DNA of 64,000 bases, taken from positions 124,001 to 188,000 of the forward strand of contig NZ_PGFE01000005.1 of the NCBI RefSeq assembly GCF_002797595.1, given 5' to 3'. This document shows positions 62,325 to 64,000 of this stretch, one piece after another; positions within the stretch are counted from its first letter, which is position 1; every line of letters starts with the position of its first letter. The notes beneath the pieces are model-generated. The model did no database searches. It was not told where the DNA came from and saw only the letters and a program-made list of their open reading frames with translations. The stretch is from Sediminihabitans luteus (GTDB lineage Bacteria > Actinomycetota > Actinomycetes > Actinomycetales > Cellulomonadaceae). The position numbers and the translations under genes were made by a program.

Positions 62325-62799
62325 TCGGCCTTGACGAAGTCCGCCGCAGAGCCTCTGCTCCCATTTCATCAATTGCGGCAGACACCCGGGCGAACAGGCC
62401 CGAACGCAACTAGCTGCGTTTAGAGGATCGAAGTGAAACGGGCCAAGTGGCGCGGGGGGCGCAGGCAACGCACTGATGATCGTCCACGATTCACTTGCTC
62501 AGGGTCTGGCCGAGGCGGGCGACTTTCGGGTTCGGGTTCGGGTTCGGGCAGGAGCGGAACGAGGCGAGGCCGTTCTCGGCCAGGCGTCGTCCGTCAGCCA
62601 GGTCATTGGCCTGGCGTGCGGCGCGTTGTTGTCGAGCGCACTGCCAGGCGACGAAGACCTCTTCGTGGTGGTCGTCGGCGTTGAGCGAGCCAGGCGGGCC
62701 TGCTGCTCGGCGGTGATCTTCTCGACTCCTGCGCGCAAGTCAACCCAATCCGGGGCAGTACCGAGGCAGTCCCATCTCTGTCGCGCGCGCAGGGCGCGC
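62325..62799. other. Gene-free stretch at right edge of the island
   Basis: About 475 bp with no convincing gene. On the minus strand the fragments AGVEKITAEQQARLA and ALDNNAPHARPMTWLTDDAW are in frame with each other but the tail is Arg/Thr-Pro low complexity, so a decayed gene is likely. A CGGGTT hexanucleotide run of about four units lies near 62526-62549. Confidence 0.5.
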
Positions 62800-64000
62800 T
62801 CACCCGGCCAGCGCCTTGCGGATCCGCTTCTCGCTGATCGGCCCGTCGGTGCCGAGCTGCTGCGCGAACAGCGAGACGCGCAGCTCCTCGATCATCCAGC
62901 GCACCTCGGCGAGCTCGGCCGCGCGGGCGGCGTCGGGCGGCCCGGCCGCGTGGGTCGCGCGCGCGGCGGCGTAGAGCTGCTCGACGTCGTGCACCTTCCA
63001 TGCGAGCTCGGCGTCGCGGTTCGGGTTGGTCGCGGCCTTCTCGAGCCGGTAGGACGCCGCGCGCAGGTACCGCGTGAGGTGCCGCAGCCGCTCGGGCGGG
63101 GTCGCGGAGACGAATCCGACGCCGACGAGACCGGCCATCTGGTCGCGCACGTCGGTGAGCGTGTTGAGCAGCGCGAGGCTGTTCGCGGAGCGGATCTGCC
63201 CGTCGAGCTCGCGGGCGGCGGTCAGGGCGGCGACGACGTGCCCGACGACGGTGTGGACCTCGTCCTCGATCCTGCTCTTGACGAGGGTCCTGGCTGCGGC
63301 GTACGCGGCCGCGTCGCGGACCTGCGCGGCGTCGACCCCGGTCGCGGGTCCGCCCGAGGTCAGCGCGATCACCGCGGCGAGCTGGAGGTCGGCGACGAGC
63401 GCCTCGGTGTTGCGGTACGGGCTCGCGGCGAGCGTGAGCGCCTGTGTTCCGCTCCACCGCGACGTGATGCGGCCCGACTGGAGCGCGCACTCGGTGAGCA
63501 GCAGACGTCGCACGCCGCGCGCGTGCTGCTCGGCGCGCAGCCGCACGTCGGCAAGCACGCGCAGCGCGACGGTGTCGGCGCCCTTCGGTCCGCGCTCCTC
63601 GACGAGCGCCGGGAACCCGCGCACGACGGTGCCGCCGCCGAGGTCGGTCGAGACGACGTCGGGCAGCGCGCCGTCGGGCAGTCCCTCGGGCCAGGTGGTG
63701 AGCCCGGCCCGCTCGGCCACGACCACGGCGTGCGGCAACTCCTGCCCACCAAGGGCCACGGCGGCATCGGACGGCGTTCCGTCGGAGCGGTCGCCACCAA
63801 GTGAGGCGGGGGACGCGGAGGAGTCGAAGGACGTAGAAGCCGCGTGACGGCCGCCAGCCTTGACCTCGGAACCGCGCGTCGCGGCTAGTCCGAGACCCTC
63901 CGCGGCACCTGCCGGACCCGAACGGGCAGCCTCCGCGAGCGCCGCCCCGACCGCCCCGCGCACCGCCGACCGCACCGCGGCCTCGGTCTGCGGCGCGAGC
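62800..64000 (-). CDS. hrpA: ATP-dependent RNA helicase HrpA, C-terminal part (continues past window)
   Basis: About 400 C-terminal residues; the frame is open to base 64000, so the helicase motor lies beyond the window. The visible part is the HrpA-specific C-terminal domain (DUF3418): TTWPEGLPDGALPDVV, VVRGFPALVEERGPKGADTVALRVLAD, RRLLLTECALQSGRITSRWSG, RLRHLTRYLRAASYRLEKAATNPNRDAELAWKV and the highly conserved end EVRWMIEELRVSLFAQQLGTDGPISEKRIRKAL. Acts on mRNA and ribosome metabolism. A low-complexity patch near residue 50 of the visible part is not family-typical. Confidence 0.92.
   Translation of the reverse strand, partial: LAPQTEAAVRSAVRGAVGAALAEAARSGPAGAAEGLGLAATRGSEVKAGGRHAASTSFDSSASPASLGGDRSDGTPSDAAVALGGQELPHAVVVAERAGLTTWPEGLPDGALPDVVSTDLGGGTVVRGFPALVEERGPKGADTVALRVLADVRLRAEQHARGVRRLLLTECALQSGRITSRWSGTQALTLAASPYRNTEALVADLQLAAVIALTSGGPATGVDAAQVRDAAAYAAARTLVKSRIEDEVHTVVGHVVAALTAARELDGQIRSANSLALLNTLTDVRDQMAGLVGVGFVSATPPERLRHLTRYLRAASYRLEKAATNPNRDAELAWKVHDVEQLYAAARATHAAGPPDAARAAELAEVRWMIEELRVSLFAQQLGTDGPISEKRIRKALAG

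Noticed and set aside
62499-62738. 79-codon minus-strand ORF in the gap before hrpA
   Set aside because: Begins protein-like (VEKITAEQQARLA) but turns into Thr/Arg/Ser low complexity without homology; treated as a decayed remnant.

Overview
The window is very GC-rich chromosomal DNA with mostly G/C third codon positions, many GTG starts, frequent ATGA/GTGA stop-start overlaps and several genes that look leaderless. With ANTAR regulators, SigE-type ECF factors, a two-aptamer glycine riboswitch and an LPXTG surface protein, this points to an actinobacterium, probably Micrococcales near Cellulomonas/Cellulosimicrobium (inference from gene content, not from a marker gene). No rRNA, tRNA or CRISPR array was seen. 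About 57 protein genes or fragments are supported.

Layout. 0-4 kb: a 5'-truncated DUF11-repeat, LPXTG-anchored surface protein and two membrane proteins. 4.2-8.7 kb: four consecutive PAS-ANTAR or GAF-ANTAR RNA-binding regulators, the last coupled to a class I/II aminotransferase. 8.8-11.6 kb: small membrane proteins and a LysR regulator. 11.6-16.8 kb: a tandem glycine riboswitch followed by gcvP-gcvT-gcvH and an intrinsic terminator. 17-24 kb: a free LuxR-type HTH protein, a Nudix hydrolase, small membrane proteins, an MFS/flavin-monooxygenase pair and a PhzF protein. 24.4-29.8 kb: a lipoprotein, then metF-metE behind an S-box (SAM-I) riboswitch whose basal stem contains the ribosome binding site of a 20-codon leader ORF coupled to metF, and a PlsC-like acyltransferase. 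30-36 kb: an amidohydrolase, an App1-type phosphatase and a tandemly duplicated SigE sigma/membrane-partner module. 36-48 kb: MarR/MFS, HAD, sdaA, tag, a toxin-antitoxin remnant, a giant heptad-repeat membrane protein, an EEP-family nuclease, and a TetR-controlled DrrAB-like exporter. 48-56 kb: fadD, a secreted phytase-like protein, and an overlapping glycosyltransferase-acyltransferase-MATE operon. 56-58.5 kb: a paralogue of the 24-kb lipoprotein, a degenerate gene and a flavoprotein.

58.5-62.8 kb is an accessory island of visibly lower GC. It has short orphan genes, a truncated IS3-family element, and, exactly abutting the IS end, the last part of an RHS polymorphic-toxin gene (the RHS core signature followed by an unrecognised toxin domain) with a downstream lipoprotein that is the best candidate for its immunity protein. 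The window ends inside hrpA.

Integrated view: one-carbon and glycine metabolism (gcvPTH, sdaA, metF, metE) is under two riboswitches. Surface and competition functions (DUF11 protein, RHS tail, glycan operon, exporters) and signalling modules make up much of the rest. Intergenic regions repeatedly carry long near-perfect palindromes; two families occur as dispersed copies with compensatory changes and may act as bidirectional terminators or REP-like elements.
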